Below, in pieces: positions 1 to 9,266 of a stretch of DNA of 64,000 nucleotides. The notes under the pieces were generated by a model, which had not been told where the DNA came from, searched no databases, and saw nothing but the letters and a program-made list of their open reading frames with translations. Each line of letters opens with the position of its first letter. Position 1 is the first letter of the stretch. This stretch comes from Paenibacillus sp. RUD330. GTDB lineage: Bacteria > Bacillota > Bacilli > Paenibacillales > Paenibacillaceae. Both the position numbers and the translations under genes were made by a program. The DNA lies in the NCBI RefSeq assembly GCF_002243345.2, contig NZ_CP022655.2, forward strand, positions 4,892,001-4,956,000. Direction: 5' to 3'.

Positions 1-788
1 ACCCGGTATTCCTCGCCGCCGAAGGTCATGTTGTACGTTCCTTCGGCTTTGCCCGCGAGGCCGGGGAACTCCAGCTGGGACAGGCTCTTGCCGATCCACG
101 AGCCGTTCTTCGCGGCGGCGACCGTGTCCGAGGCGTCCACAATCATCGTATCGTAGGGCTCCTGGCGCAGCATCGTGTCGAACAGCTTCGGATTGACGTC
201 GATGACGAGAACGCCGCTTGTCTTATAGGTCGGGAAAGGGATTCTGCGCACAAGGCTGAGCGATTTCTGCCCTTTTCTCGTTTCGTTGGCCGTATACATC
301 CAGTGAATGCCGTCCTTGGCGTTGGCAGCCCGGTACCAATCGGTCCCGCGGACGGCGTCCGTCAGATGGAGAAACTCCCAATTTTCCAGAAGGGTGGCGT
401 TGTCCGCATACAGCCGGATATAGTCTACTTCCCGGTACAGCTTCACGGCGCTGCGGAAATCGTTGAACTCCCACAGCGCATGGGTGGAGTCGAAAACGGT
501 CGCGTACCGGGTATTGACCAGGTTGCTCAGCTCCGTGCTGACCATGTAATCGTCCGACAGCTCCATCGGAATGCGCAGGATGTCCGCAGTCTGCGTGACG
601 ATCTTGTCCACATTGTTCGTCGTCTGCCGCGTCGCCTGCTCCAGCACGTTGTTCCGGTATTGGGCGGTCAGGAAAATGCCCACGATCAGAACCGGAATCA
701 GCACGACGATCAGGAAGGCGATGAACAGCTGGCTCTTGAGCCGGAGGTTGTTGAACCGGAAGCCGATTTGCGTGATGACTTGTCTCAC
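1..788 (-). CDS. YesM-type sensor histidine kinase, N-terminal part (cut by window edge)
   Basis: The reading frame starts at a GTG preceded by AGAGAGG at about 9 nt and runs off the left edge, so only about 262 residues are seen. A single membrane helix (about residues 16-40, LFIAFLIVVLIPVLIVG) is followed by an extracellular Cache-like sensory region with no kinase motifs yet. This is the layout of the YesM/LytS-type kinases that sit beside LplABC-type sugar importers in Paenibacillus and are normally followed by a YesN AraC-type response regulator, which would lie outside the window. It is transcribed in the same direction as the importer genes at 1020-4845 and probably senses their sugar. 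That the missing half is HisKA_7TM-like/HATPase is inference. Confidence 0.75.
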   Translation of the reverse strand, partial: MRQVITQIGFRFNNLRLKSQLFIAFLIVVLIPVLIVGIFLTAQYRNNVLEQATRQTTNNVDKIVTQTADILRIPMELSDDYMVSTELSNLVNTRYATVFDSTHALWEFNDFRSAVKLYREVDYIRLYADNATLLENWEFLHLTDAVRGTDWYRAANAKDGIHWMYTANETRKGQKSLSLVRRIPFPTYKTSGVLVIDVNPKLFDTMLRQEPYDTMIVDASDTVAAAKNGSWIGKSLSQLEFPGLAGKAEGTYNMTFGGEEYR

Positions 789-815
789 TTGCGGATGCCT
801 CTCTTTCGATCCCTG

Positions 816-854
816 AAGATAGTCTTAGACCGTATCGTAAGGCAACCGCTTACA
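816..854 (-). promoter_or_regulatory. Promoter with overlapping cre-like site for the sensor kinase
   Basis: On the minus strand TTGCCT (845-840) and TATCTT (821-816) are separated by 18 bp and lie about 28 nt before the GTG start. The -35 box is overlapped by TGTAAGCGGTTGCC (854-841), which matches 12 of 14 positions of the cre consensus TGWAANCGNTNWCA. This suggests CcpA control of the two-component system. Confidence 0.45.
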
Positions 855-960
855 AAGGTAAACGGGAAATTCCGGCCCCGCTCCGGCGGCGCGGCCGCTG
901 CTCCCCCCTGGCCAGAAAGCGGCTCCTGCAGGGACGAGCCGGGATGTTCCCTTCCCGGAT

Positions 961-1007
961 AAAAAGACCCGAAGGCAGCCCTCCCCGAATCGGGACGGCT
1001 GCCTCGG
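961..1007 (-). terminator. Rho-independent terminator after the importer operon
   Basis: The arms CCGaAGGCAGCC (about 969-980) and GGCTGCCTCGG (997-1007) form a hairpin that is followed on the minus strand by TTTTT (965-961). It lies just after the stop of the solute-binding protein gene. Confidence 0.6.
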
Positions 1008-1019
1008 ACGCGGCCGGAA

Positions 1020-2768
1020 TTACTTGGCCGACCACTGCTCCACGCGGTCTTTGACCGCTTGGGTATAGATGTTCTCGATCTTGCTCAGGTTGACGTCGTC
1101 CAGCTGCTTCAGCATGGAATCGTACACCTTGTCGAAGTCGGCCGGCTTCGCGAGCACCGCTTCCGGAATCTTCTTCCAGATGATGTCTTCCGCCTTCTTG
1201 AAGATGACGTTGTAATCCGAGTCGGATGGCGCCGGGATGTTCCAGGCCGCGCCGTAAGGACGCTCCTTGAACTCGGTCTCTTTCGGGAAGAGATCCTTCC
1301 ACGTCGTCGCGCCGTACGCCTTGAGCGTTTCCTTCTCGGCATTCGTGTAGCCCGCCACGATCTGATCCGGGAAGTTCGTCGTGTAGTAGCTGCCGCTCGG
1401 ATCCTTCACGCCGTCGCCGTAATGCGGCCCGAAGACGAAGTACAGCCCGATGCCCGTATTTTTGGTGAAATTCGTGTTGTCCTCGGTTTTCTGCTTCTGG
1501 ATATCCGCCGGAATGACGCGGACGCCGTTCTCCACGTTGTACTGCTTGCCTTCGATGCCCCAGTTGCGCAGCACCTGGCCTTCGTCGGAAGCCATCCAGT
1601 CGAGGAACTGGATCGCGCGGACGGGATCCTTGCAGTCCTTCGTGATCGCGATGCCGTAGCCCGCCATGAAGCCCGTCGGCGCGAAGCTGTGATCCTTGAC
1701 GTCCGCGGAGATCGTGACCGGGAAGTGGCCGTACGTGTACGCACCGTCTTCCTTGCTCTTGACCGCGTTCTCGGCGTCTCCGTAGCCCCATTCCTGGTCG
1801 ATCAGGCCGAGCACGCGTCCGCTGGCGATCTTGGACTTGTACTGGTCGCTCTTCTGCACGAACGCTTCCTTGTCCAGCAGCCCTTCATTGAACATCTTGT
1901 TCAGCCAGCGGAAGTATTCCCTCTCTTCGGGGCGGCGGATATGGAACGAAGCCTCGTACGTGTCCGGATTGATGTAGTATTCGCCGTCGTCCGGCAGGCC
2001 CGTGGCGAGGAAGGCCGGATTGGTGCCCGTAATCATGATGCGCCAGTCGTCCGTGTCCAGCGTCAGCGGGATGGTCGGCTTGCCGTCGGTCGTCGGATGT
2101 TTGGCATAGTAGGTTTTGAGGGCATTCTCGTAGTCCTCTAGCGTCTTGATCTCCGGGTAGCCGAGCTCCTTCAGCACGCGCTGCTGCAGCTCGAAGCCGC
2201 CGCCGGCGTCGAAGTAGGTCTGATCGATGGAGTCGTTGCTCGGCAGCACGTAGATCGATGTGTCTTCCTTGCTGTACTTGAGGCGCTGCATGTATTTGCC
2301 GTATACCTTCTTGAGGTTCGGGGCGTATTTCTCGATGAGGTCGGTGAGGTCGATCAGCGCGCCGGCGTCGACCAGCTTGTCGACGTCGCCCTTGGCGAAC
2401 ACCATGTCCGGATACTGGCCGCTCGCCGCCATCAGCGAGATTTTGTCCGTGCCTCCGCCGGATACCGCGTACTCGGCCTTGATCGTGACGCCGGTCTTCT
2501 CGGTGATGGCTTTGCCGACTTCATCCTGCATATTGTTCCAGTTCGGGCTCGCGTCGGCTCCGAAGAAGCTGAACGTGACCGGCTTGAGATCCTGCTGGCC
2601 GGCATCCCCGTTGGCCGCGCCGCCCTGGGTATTCGAGGACACGGCGGCGTTCGCATTGCCTCCGGCGTTGTTGTTGTTGCTGCCCGAGCAGCCTGCCGTC
2701 ACGGCGAGCACGCCGGCGAGCACCAGCACGGCCGTCGCTCTTGTTTGTCTCATCTTAAGCATCTTCAA
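1020..2768 (-). CDS. Extracellular solute-binding lipoprotein of an LplA-type sugar ABC importer
   Basis: A protein of about 582 residues with a lipoprotein signal peptide: basic start, hydrophobic core (ATAVLVLAGVLAVTAGC) and lipobox Cys, followed by an Asn/Gly-rich linker. The body resembles the large LplA/oligosaccharide-binding proteins that feed aldouronates or other plant oligosaccharides to LplBC permeases. The Shine-Dalgarno AGGGAGG is only 2 nt from an ATG at 2774 but 8 nt from the TTG at 2768, so I place the start at the TTG. The gene is last in the order permease, permease, binding protein, and is followed by a terminator. No ATPase is encoded here, as is usual for this family, which shares an MsmX-like ATPase. 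The substrate is inferred from the neighbouring xylosidase and xylanase. Confidence 0.85.
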   Translation of the reverse strand: MKMLKMRQTRATAVLVLAGVLAVTAGCSGSNNNNAGGNANAAVSSNTQGGAANGDAGQQDLKPVTFSFFGADASPNWNNMQDEVGKAITEKTGVTIKAEYAVSGGGTDKISLMAASGQYPDMVFAKGDVDKLVDAGALIDLTDLIEKYAPNLKKVYGKYMQRLKYSKEDTSIYVLPSNDSIDQTYFDAGGGFELQQRVLKELGYPEIKTLEDYENALKTYYAKHPTTDGKPTIPLTLDTDDWRIMITGTNPAFLATGLPDDGEYYINPDTYEASFHIRRPEEREYFRWLNKMFNEGLLDKEAFVQKSDQYKSKIASGRVLGLIDQEWGYGDAENAVKSKEDGAYTYGHFPVTISADVKDHSFAPTGFMAGYGIAITKDCKDPVRAIQFLDWMASDEGQVLRNWGIEGKQYNVENGVRVIPADIQKQKTEDNTNFTKNTGIGLYFVFGPHYGDGVKDPSGSYYTTNFPDQIVAGYTNAEKETLKAYGATTWKDLFPKETEFKERPYGAAWNIPAPSDSDYNVIFKKAEDIIWKKIPEAVLAKPADFDKVYDSMLKQLDDVNLSKIENIYTQAVKDRVEQWSAK

Positions 2769-2938
2769 GCTCATAACCTCCCTAGTGGTCTGAAAAAGCC
2801 GTCTGGAAAACGAATCGAAGCAAACGCATTCATTTTGCTCTATTTAAAACGGGCTCCCCGATCGGCGCTGCGCGGCCGGACTTTCCCCTGTTTCCCGGAA
2901 AAGCCGGCCCGCCTTTGCGGGGATGGCCCGGCGAAGCC

Positions 2939-3841
2939 TTACGCCTTGACGGCTCCAAGCGTCATGCCGCCGACAAAATACCGCTGCAGGAACGGATAGA
3001 CCGCCAGGATCGGCACCGTCACCACGATCGTGATCGCCATCTTGATCGATTCCGGCGACACCTGGTTCATCAGCTTCGTCATGTCCTCGTTGCTGGTCCG
3101 CATGTTCGCTCCGCCCTGCTGCGTGCTCTGGAGAACCTTCATCAGCTCGTACTGCAGCGTCGTCCAGGTCTCGTTGGAGCCGTTGTACAGATAGGTGTCG
3201 AGAAAGGCGTTCCACTGCCCGACCGCGAGGAAGAGCGCGATCGTCGCGAGCGCAGGCTTGGCGAGCGGCAGAATGATGCGCCAGTAGATCGTGAAGTCGT
3301 TCGCACCGTCCAGCTTGGCCGATTCCTGCAGCGCGAACGGCAGGCCGTCGATGAAGGAGCGGATGACGAAGACGTTGAACGCCCCGACCATTCCAGGCAG
3401 GACGTACACCCAGAACGTGCCGATCAGATGCAGGTCCCGCATCAGGATGTAGACCGGAATCAAGCCTCCGGAGACGTACATCGTCAGCGCCAGGAACACC
3501 GAGATGAAGCGGCGCGCCTGGAAGTCGGCGCGGCTGAGCGTGAAGGCCAGCATCGAGGCGCTCAGCAGTCCCAGCACGGTGCCGACGACCGTCCTCATAA
3601 TGGAAACCTTGAAGCCTTGCAGCAGCCCCTGGTAGGCGAAGATCACCTTGTAGTTCTCCAGCGTGAACTGCCGGGGCCACAGGCTGATGCCGCCTCTGAC
3701 CGTATCCTGCGAATCGTTCAGCGAGATCGCCAGCACGTTCAGGAAGGGATACAGCGTGACGGAGACGAGCAGCAGCATGATGAGTATATTGATGACGTCG
3801 AATGCCCGTTCGCCGCGTGTGGCGTTGAAAGCCTTGTTCAT
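2939..3841 (-). CDS. Carbohydrate ABC transporter permease, LplC/YtcP type
   Basis: A 300-residue membrane protein with about six hydrophobic helices, and the EAA-type cytoplasmic loop near residues 185-205 (ESAKLDGANDFTIYWRIILPLAKP) that contacts the ATPase. The start ATG AACAAG at 3841 follows AAGGGGGG at about 7 nt; the upstream in-frame ATG falls inside the neighbouring permease gene and is rejected. The gene is 14 nt downstream of the LplB-type permease and clearly cotranscribed with it. The C-terminal GAVKA is typical of the YtcP/LplC family. It forms the heterodimeric channel with the next gene. Confidence 0.9.
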   Translation of the reverse strand: MNKAFNATRGERAFDVINILIMLLLVSVTLYPFLNVLAISLNDSQDTVRGGISLWPRQFTLENYKVIFAYQGLLQGFKVSIMRTVVGTVLGLLSASMLAFTLSRADFQARRFISVFLALTMYVSGGLIPVYILMRDLHLIGTFWVYVLPGMVGAFNVFVIRSFIDGLPFALQESAKLDGANDFTIYWRIILPLAKPALATIALFLAVGQWNAFLDTYLYNGSNETWTTLQYELMKVLQSTQQGGANMRTSNEDMTKLMNQVSPESIKMAITIVVTVPILAVYPFLQRYFVGGMTLGAVKA

Positions 3842-3855
3842 CGGTGGTCCCCCCT

Positions 3856-4845
3856 TTACATGATGCTTTCCTTCGTGACCTTCTTCAGCACGCCGTTCGC
3901 CAGGAACAGGAGGAAGATGCTCACGACGGAGTTGAAGATGCTGATTGCGGTGCCGAAGGAGAACCTCGCCAGGCTGAGCCCGTAATTGAGGGCGTACAGA
4001 TCCAGCACCTCCGAGTAATCCTTGACCAGATTGTTGCCGAGCAGGAACTGCTTCTCGAAGCCGATGCTGATGAGATGCCCGATGCTCATGATGAGCAGCA
4101 CCGAGATCGTCGTGCGGATGCCGGGCAGCGTGATGTGCCACATCTGCCGCAGCCGGTTCGCTCCGTCCACTCTCGAAGCCTCATACAGCTCCGGGTCGAT
4201 GCCTGCGATGGCCGCAAGATAGATGATCGCGCTCCAGCCGAGCTCCTTCCACAGGTCGGAGGCGGTCACGATGCTCCAGAACCAGTTTCCTTTGGCCATG
4301 AACTGGATCGGCTCGTCCGTGATATGCAGCCACATGAGCAGGCTGTTGACGGCTCCGCTGTCGGTCGACAGCATTTTGGTCACGATGCCCGCTACGACGA
4401 CCCAGGAGACGAAGTGAGGCAGATAAGAGATCGTCTGCACCGTCCGCTTGAAGATCCGCCCCTTCACCTCGTTCAGCAGCACCGCGAACAGGATCGGGAC
4501 GACGAAGCCTACGATCAGGCCCATGAGGCTCATCGCCAAGGTGTTGCGCAGCACGAGGTAGAAGCGCTCGTCGGTGAACAGCTCCTGGAAATGCTTGAAA
4601 CCGACCCATTTCTGCTCGCCGAACGTCTTGCCGGCCTTGAAATCCTGGAACGCCATCGTCCATCCCCAGAGGGGCATGTAGCTGAACACGAACACCCAGA
4701 TCACAAACGGGATCGACATGAAATACAAGTACTTCTGTGACTTCATTACTTTCCAGAACCGGGCCGGGCCCGAGCTTGCGGCTAGTGCGGCTCCATCCGG
4801 ACCGGCAGCCGGATGCTTGTCTGTCAGCGCTTTCACAAGCTCCAT
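3856..4845 (-). CDS. Sugar ABC transporter permease, LplB type
   Basis: A 329-residue inner-membrane permease with about six membrane segments and an EAA loop (ELYEASRVDGANRLRQMWHI). It is the first gene of the importer operon and pairs with the downstream LplC-type permease. GGAAGG lies directly against the ATG at 4845 while the GTG at 4836 is 9 nt away, so the true start may be 3 codons shorter. About 440 bp separate it from the upstream xylosidase, with a terminator between them, so it probably has its own promoter. Confidence 0.88.
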   Translation of the reverse strand: MELVKALTDKHPAAGPDGAALAASSGPARFWKVMKSQKYLYFMSIPFVIWVFVFSYMPLWGWTMAFQDFKAGKTFGEQKWVGFKHFQELFTDERFYLVLRNTLAMSLMGLIVGFVVPILFAVLLNEVKGRIFKRTVQTISYLPHFVSWVVVAGIVTKMLSTDSGAVNSLLMWLHITDEPIQFMAKGNWFWSIVTASDLWKELGWSAIIYLAAIAGIDPELYEASRVDGANRLRQMWHITLPGIRTTISVLLIMSIGHLISIGFEKQFLLGNNLVKDYSEVLDLYALNYGLSLARFSFGTAISIFNSVVSIFLLFLANGVLKKVTKESIM

Positions 4846-4920
4846 CCTTCCTTTCTTTCCGCGGCGTCCCGGCAGCTGCGCCCGGGCATCTCCACGCTTG
4901 CTGTTTCCCTATGCCATTCA

Positions 4921-5005
4921 TGGTAACGCATTCACCCGGGCCTTCCTACCGGAGGGATCGGAGCGAAAATCAGGTCAAAATTAGAGATTTCTGAAAGCGC
5001 ATTCC
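4921..5005 (-). promoter_or_regulatory. Two weak cre-like sites before the importer operon
   Basis: On the minus strand TGAATGCGTTACCA (4934-4921) and GGAATGCGCTTTCA (5005-4992) each match about 12 of 14 cre positions. They lie 76-160 nt before the permease start. I could not place a convincing -35/-10 pair, so the assignment is tentative. Confidence 0.25.
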
Positions 5006-5163
5006 TTCCCATCCCAGCCTCTTCCTTTGGCCCGCCCCTTGGACATGTGATAAGCTGTCGAGTTCGGCGATGATCTGGCCGAAGGGATCGGCAGCCGGGC
5101 AGGGACGCGGCACCGGCATTTCCTGCCGTGGACGACGCCGCAAAGCTGTTCGCGGAACAAACG

Positions 5164-5206
5164 AAAGGCCCTTTAAGTGTGCTTCTGCGCTTAAAGGGCC
5201 TTTTTC
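5164..5206. terminator. Bidirectional terminator between xylosidase and importer operon
   Basis: A perfect 14-bp stem AAAGGCCCTTTAAG (5164-5177) / CTTAAAGGGCCTTT (5190-5203) with a 12-nt loop. The T run is strong on the plus side and moderate on the minus side. It most likely ends the minus-strand alpha-xylosidase transcript. Confidence 0.8.
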
Positions 5207-5286
5207 TCATTCAGGGTCATCGAAGATGAAACGAGAATTCCAGTCGAAGACTTGCTGCACGGCCCGGCTGTCCTTCCGACCGCCGG

Positions 5287-7623
5287 TCAGCGCAGGATGA
5301 TGACGGCTGACGCTTCTCCAGCGAAGCCGTCCAGGACGACGGCTCCATCCGCAAGCCGCGCTCCTTCTCCGGCAACCTCTGCGATCTCGCCGGTTCCTCC
5401 GTGCAGCGAGAGGCGCAGCGGCTTGCCGGAACCGCTCGCGCGCAGCTCGAGGCGGCTGCCCGAGCGGCTGACCTGCGCCTTCAGCTGCACCGCTCCGGAC
5501 GTATCGCATACGGCCGCGCTCGCGCTCGCTCCGTCCTCCAGCGCGTACAGCGCCAGCTCTACGGAATCGGCGTAGTCGTAGTCCGGACGGCTGTCGACCG
5601 CGCCGAGCGCGAGCAGCGTGTTCGGCCGCACGAGCAGCGGCAGGCTGAGGAAGCCGTGGCGTTCCTTGCGCCAGCGTCCGCCCTCGACGGCTTCGCCGGT
5701 GAGCAGCGAGGTCCATCGGCCTTCCGGCACGTAGTAGCTGACGTCGCCGGACTCCGAGAATACCGGCGCGACCAGCAGCGAGCCGCCGAGCATGTACTGG
5801 CGGTCCAGCGTTTCCGCCGCCGGATCCTCCGGGAACTCCAGCAGCATGGCGCGCATGCCGGGCACGCCTTGCTCCCGCGCTTCGACGGCAACGCTGTAGA
5901 GGTAAGGCATCAACTTCATTTTCAGCTTGGTGAACGTCCGCGTCACTTCGACGGATTCCTCGTCGTAGGCCCAAGGCACCCGGTACGACGTGCTTCCGTG
6001 CAGCCTGCTGTGGGTGGACAGCAGGCCGAACTGCAGCCAGCGCTTGAACACATGCGCCGGGGCGGTGTTCTCGAAGCCGCCGATGTCGTGGCTCCAGAAG
6101 CCGAAGCCGCTCAGCCCGAGCGACAGGCCGCCCCGCAGGCTCTCTGCCATCGACTCGTAATCCGCGTAGCAGTCTCCGCCCCAGTGGACCGGGAACTGCT
6201 GGCCGCCCGCCGTCGCCGAACGGGCGAACACAGCGGCCTCGCCGCGGCCGAGCTTGCGCTCCAGCGCCTCGAATACGACCTTGTTGTAGAGGAAGGTGTA
6301 GTAGTTGTGCATGCCCTCGGGATGGGCTCCGTCCTGGTAGGCGACATCCGTCGGGATGCGCTCGCCGAAGTCCGTCTTGAAGCTGTCCACGCCCATGTCC
6401 ATCAGCTCGTCGAGGTACCCGGCGTACCAGGCGCAGGCATCCGGATTCGTGAAGTCGACCAGCGCCATGCCCGGCTGCCACAGATTGGTCTGCCAGACGT
6501 CGCCGTTCGGCTTGCGCACCAGATAGCCCCTGCTCCGCCCTTCCTCGAACAGCCGCGAGCGCTGCCCGATGTACGGGTTGATCCAGACGCAGATCTTGAG
6601 CCCCTTCTCCTTGAGGCGCGCCAGCATGCCGGCCGGATCCGGGAATACCCTCTCGTCCCATTTGAAGTCCGTCCAGTGGAATTCCTTCATCCAGAAGCAG
6701 TCGAAATGGAAAACCGACAGCGGCAGATCCCGCTCCGCCATGCCGTCCACGAAGGCGTTCACCGTCGCCTCGTCATACTCCGTCGTGAACGAGGTCGACA
6801 GCCATAGCCCGAACGTCCAGGCCGGCGGCAGCGCCGGCTTGCCGGTCAGATCCGTGTAGCGGCCGAGCACCTCCTTCGGCGTCGGTCCGTCGATGACGAA
6901 GTATTCAAGCGCTTCGCCGGGAATGCTGAACTGCACCTTCTTCACCTTTTCCGAGGCGATCTCCAGCGAGACCGCGCCGGGATCGTTGATGAACACTCCA
7001 TAGCCTCGGCTCGTCAGGTAAAAAGGAATGTTCTTGTAGGCCTGCTCCGAGCTCGTGCCTCCATCCCTGTTCCAGATGTCGACGGCCTGGCCGTTCTTCA
7101 CGAAGGCGGTGAAGCGCTCGCCGAGCCCGTAGACGAGCTCGCCGACCGACAGGTCCAGCTCCTCGCGCATGTAGGCTTCTCCGTCCGGACCCGTCACATG
7201 GGCGATCGACTTGAAGCCGCTGCCCGTCAAGCGCTCTCCGCTGCGGAAGAACGAAACCGAGCACTGCCCGCCCTTGTCGATCCGCACGCTCAGATTCCCG
7301 CTCTTCAGCTCCGCGTAGGCGTCCGTCTCCGTCGTCTCGGCATGTCCGGCAGCGGCGGCATCCCCGCCATGAAGCCCGAAATGCGGCCCGCGGTCGACGG
7401 CACCCTCGAAATGACTCAGCTTGACCCCGATCACTCCCGGCAGCGGGGAGTGGAAGCGGATCGTCAGCAGCTGCGTATTGATCATGCTGCCCCGTCCCGT
7501 CAGCGGCGTCGTGGAGGCATAAGCCGTCAGCACCCCGTCTTCAGCCCGGCAATCGTGAACCTGCATGGCGCTCTCTACGGAGTAGCCCTCCCGGATCAGC
7601 CAGTTTCCGTCCGTGAATTTCAC
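5287..7623 (-). CDS. yicI: Alpha-xylosidase, glycoside hydrolase family 31 (YicI type)
   Basis: A 778-residue cytoplasmic GH31 enzyme. It carries the YicI signature KTDFGERIP with the nucleophile Asp at residue 418 and the acid/base Asp at 484 in HWGGDCYADYESM; E. coli YicI uses Asp416 and Asp482. This near-identical numbering supports the GTG start at 7623, while the longer frame to 7683 would begin upstream of the predicted promoter. The enzyme releases alpha-xylosyl residues from isoprimeverose or xyloglucan oligosaccharides. It is flanked by the sugar importer and, divergently, by an AraC regulator. The signature favours xylosidase over alpha-glucosidase, but the substrate was not tested. 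Confidence 0.92.
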   Translation of the reverse strand: MKFTDGNWLIREGYSVESAMQVHDCRAEDGVLTAYASTTPLTGRGSMINTQLLTIRFHSPLPGVIGVKLSHFEGAVDRGPHFGLHGGDAAAAGHAETTETDAYAELKSGNLSVRIDKGGQCSVSFFRSGERLTGSGFKSIAHVTGPDGEAYMREELDLSVGELVYGLGERFTAFVKNGQAVDIWNRDGGTSSEQAYKNIPFYLTSRGYGVFINDPGAVSLEIASEKVKKVQFSIPGEALEYFVIDGPTPKEVLGRYTDLTGKPALPPAWTFGLWLSTSFTTEYDEATVNAFVDGMAERDLPLSVFHFDCFWMKEFHWTDFKWDERVFPDPAGMLARLKEKGLKICVWINPYIGQRSRLFEEGRSRGYLVRKPNGDVWQTNLWQPGMALVDFTNPDACAWYAGYLDELMDMGVDSFKTDFGERIPTDVAYQDGAHPEGMHNYYTFLYNKVVFEALERKLGRGEAAVFARSATAGGQQFPVHWGGDCYADYESMAESLRGGLSLGLSGFGFWSHDIGGFENTAPAHVFKRWLQFGLLSTHSRLHGSTSYRVPWAYDEESVEVTRTFTKLKMKLMPYLYSVAVEAREQGVPGMRAMLLEFPEDPAAETLDRQYMLGGSLLVAPVFSESGDVSYYVPEGRWTSLLTGEAVEGGRWRKERHGFLSLPLLVRPNTLLALGAVDSRPDYDYADSVELALYALEDGASASAAVCDTSGAVQLKAQVSRSGSRLELRASGSGKPLRLSLHGGTGEIAEVAGEGARLADGAVVLDGFAGEASAVIILR

Positions 7624-7650
7624 TTCGCACCCATCCTTTATCCCGTGAAT

Positions 7651-7687
7651 TGTAAGCGTTATAATAACAGTATACGGCGGCATTCAA
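7651..7687 (-). promoter_or_regulatory. Xylosidase promoter overlapped by a cre site
   Basis: On the minus strand TTGAAT (7687-7682), a 17-bp spacer and TTATAA (7664-7659). The plus-strand text TGTAAGCGTTATAA (7651-7664) matches the cre consensus at 13 of 14 positions and covers the -10 box and probable transcription start. CcpA repression by glucose is the natural reading. Confidence 0.55.
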
Positions 7688-7765
7688 GATGAATCTTGCA
7701 TATAATCGCGCATTTTATTGCACGATTCTGATGTATTGTTCATGACCTTCAAAGGGGCTGGGAAC

Positions 7766-8680
7766 ATGGAAGAGCTCGACCGAAGCTTATTCAAGGAAGA
7801 GAACGTCCGGGACGGAGCCGGGAGGCTGTTCGGAAGCTATGAATACCGGTACGGTCCCGGCGAGCATGTCGTCGACGCGCACTGGCACAACGAGATGGAA
7901 TGGTTTTATGTGGCGGAGGGCGAGGTGCGGTTCCAGGTCGGGGTGGACACGCTCGTGCTCCAGGCCGGCGAGGCCGCGTTCGTGGACGCCGGGGAGCTGC
8001 ATGCCGGGCATGCCAGCGGCTCCGCAGGATGCAGCTTCTATGCGCTCGTATTCGATCCCGCCCTGCTGTCCGGGGCCGTCTATGATGCCGTAGAAGAGAA
8101 GCTGATCCAGCCGCTGCGGGACCGCTCCGCGACGTTCCCCCGCCGCGCTCTGCCCGATGCCGGCCTCGGAAGCGGCCTGCTGGAGGAGCTTGCGGCCATC
8201 CGCAAGGCTTGCCGGGAGCAGAAGCCCGGATACGAAGCCGAGGTGAAGGGACGGCTGCTGCTCATGCTGGCCGTCCTGCATGCGGACGGGGAAGCGGCGG
8301 ACCGGCGGATCCGTCACGAAGCGGCCCGCCCGCCCGAAGGCGACGCGCTCAAGGTCGAGCGGCTGAAGCGGGTTATCGAGTTTATCCGGCTCCACTACGG
8401 CCAGCCCATCCGGATCGCCGAGCTTGCCGCGCTCATCCCGCTCAGCGAAGGGCAGTTCATCCGCTTTTTCCGCGGCATGACCGGCCAGACCCCGATCGGG
8501 TACATCAAGGCGTACCGGATCAGGCAGGCCGCGCTGCTGCTCCGGGAGACGGACCGCCGGATAGCCGATATCGCGCTGGAGACCGGCTTCGACAACGTCA
8601 GCTACTTCATCCGCAGCTTCCAAGCGGCGATGAAAAGCACGCCATCGGACTTCCGGCGGCGGCGCGAACCGGCCCGGTAA
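7766..8680 (+). CDS. AraC-family regulator with cupin sensing domain
   Basis: 304 residues. The N-terminal half is a cupin/AraC-binding domain (HWHNEMEWFYVAEGEVRF, about residues 30-50). The C-terminal 100 residues hold two helix-turn-helix motifs with the AraC signature (IADIALETGFDNVSYFIRSF, near residues 258-277). The start chosen is the ATG 8 nt after AAAGGGG; an earlier in-frame ATG at 7742 lacks a good site. It is divergent from the alpha-xylosidase with about 140 bp between the starts, so it probably controls that gene and perhaps the importer in response to a sugar. Confidence 0.87.
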   Translation: MEELDRSLFKEENVRDGAGRLFGSYEYRYGPGEHVVDAHWHNEMEWFYVAEGEVRFQVGVDTLVLQAGEAAFVDAGELHAGHASGSAGCSFYALVFDPALLSGAVYDAVEEKLIQPLRDRSATFPRRALPDAGLGSGLLEELAAIRKACREQKPGYEAEVKGRLLLMLAVLHADGEAADRRIRHEAARPPEGDALKVERLKRVIEFIRLHYGQPIRIAELAALIPLSEGQFIRFFRGMTGQTPIGYIKAYRIRQAALLLRETDRRIADIALETGFDNVSYFIRSFQAAMKSTPSDFRRRREPAR

Positions 8681-8808
8681 GCCGCGCTTGCGATTTCTCC
8701 CGACCCACAGTTGTCACATTTGCTGCCGATTGGAGCGAAACCAAGCCTCCCTCCGAGCGTGTTACCTAGAGACGACTCATGTCCAAGAAACCGCCTAGGA
8801 GGCTCTCT

Positions 8809-9099
8809 ATGCTTACCAGTGCCGTCGGTCGCTTCCGTCTCATCAGCCTGCTCGAAGGCTCCTCCTTCCTGATCCTGCTCTTCATCGCCATGCCTCTGAA
8901 ATATTGGGGAGACTGGCATGCGGGCGTGACGATCGTAGGAGGAGCGCACGGAGCCCTGTTCGTCCTCTATATGTTCGCCCTGCTGCATGCCGTCATCGCC
9001 GCCCGCTGGAAGCTGATGCGCGTCGCCGGAGCGTTCGCAGCCGCCTTCATCCCTTTCGGCACGTTCGTGCTGGACTCGCGCATCCGGAAAAATCCATAA
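8809..9099 (+). CDS. DUF3817 small membrane protein
   Basis: 96 residues with three hydrophobic helices; it matches the DUF3817 type by its RFRLISLLEG start, the MPLKYWGD segment and GGAHGALFVLYM. The start is the ATG 6 nt after AGGAGG, not the ATG 10 codons earlier. Function is unknown; members are short integral membrane proteins. It is monocistronic, with a terminator on its 3' side. Confidence 0.8.
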   Translation: MLTSAVGRFRLISLLEGSSFLILLFIAMPLKYWGDWHAGVTIVGGAHGALFVLYMFALLHAVIAARWKLMRVAGAFAAAFIPFGTFVLDSRIRKNP

Positions 9100-9130
9100 C
9101 TGCCCGGCCTGTTCGGACGCAAGGGAAATC

Positions 9131-9167
9131 GCCGCTTGCCCGCCTTCGGCTGGTCAGCGGCTTTTTT
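9131..9167 (+). terminator. Terminator after the DUF3817 gene
   Basis: GCCGCT (9131-9136) pairs with AGCGGC (9156-9161) around an inner CC/GG pairing, followed by TTTTTT. Confidence 0.55.
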
Positions 9168-9191
9168 CCGCGCGGCGTGACGGCAAGCGGA

Positions 9192-9241
9192 ACAAGGGCT
9201 GTATCCGGAGCATCGCGCTCGGATACAGCCCTTGTTTTTTA
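9192..9241. terminator. Bidirectional terminator between DUF3817 and GH3 genes
   Basis: The stem ACAAGGGCTGTATCCG (9192-9207) / CGGATACAGCCCTTGT (9220-9235) is followed by six T on the plus strand. It serves the convergent GH3 gene and the plus-strand transcript. Confidence 0.8.
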
Positions 9242-9266
9242 TGCCTGTTGCAGCCTTTTCACAGCC

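Noticed and set aside
5207-6661. A 484-codon minus-strand frame overlapping the xylosidase gene
   Set aside because: Out of frame with the GH31 protein and very Arg/Ala/Gly-rich, typical of a shadow frame.
7623-7683. A longer N-terminus for the alpha-xylosidase starting at 7683
   Set aside because: It would begin at or before the predicted promoter and cre site, and would spoil the agreement with E. coli YicI numbering.
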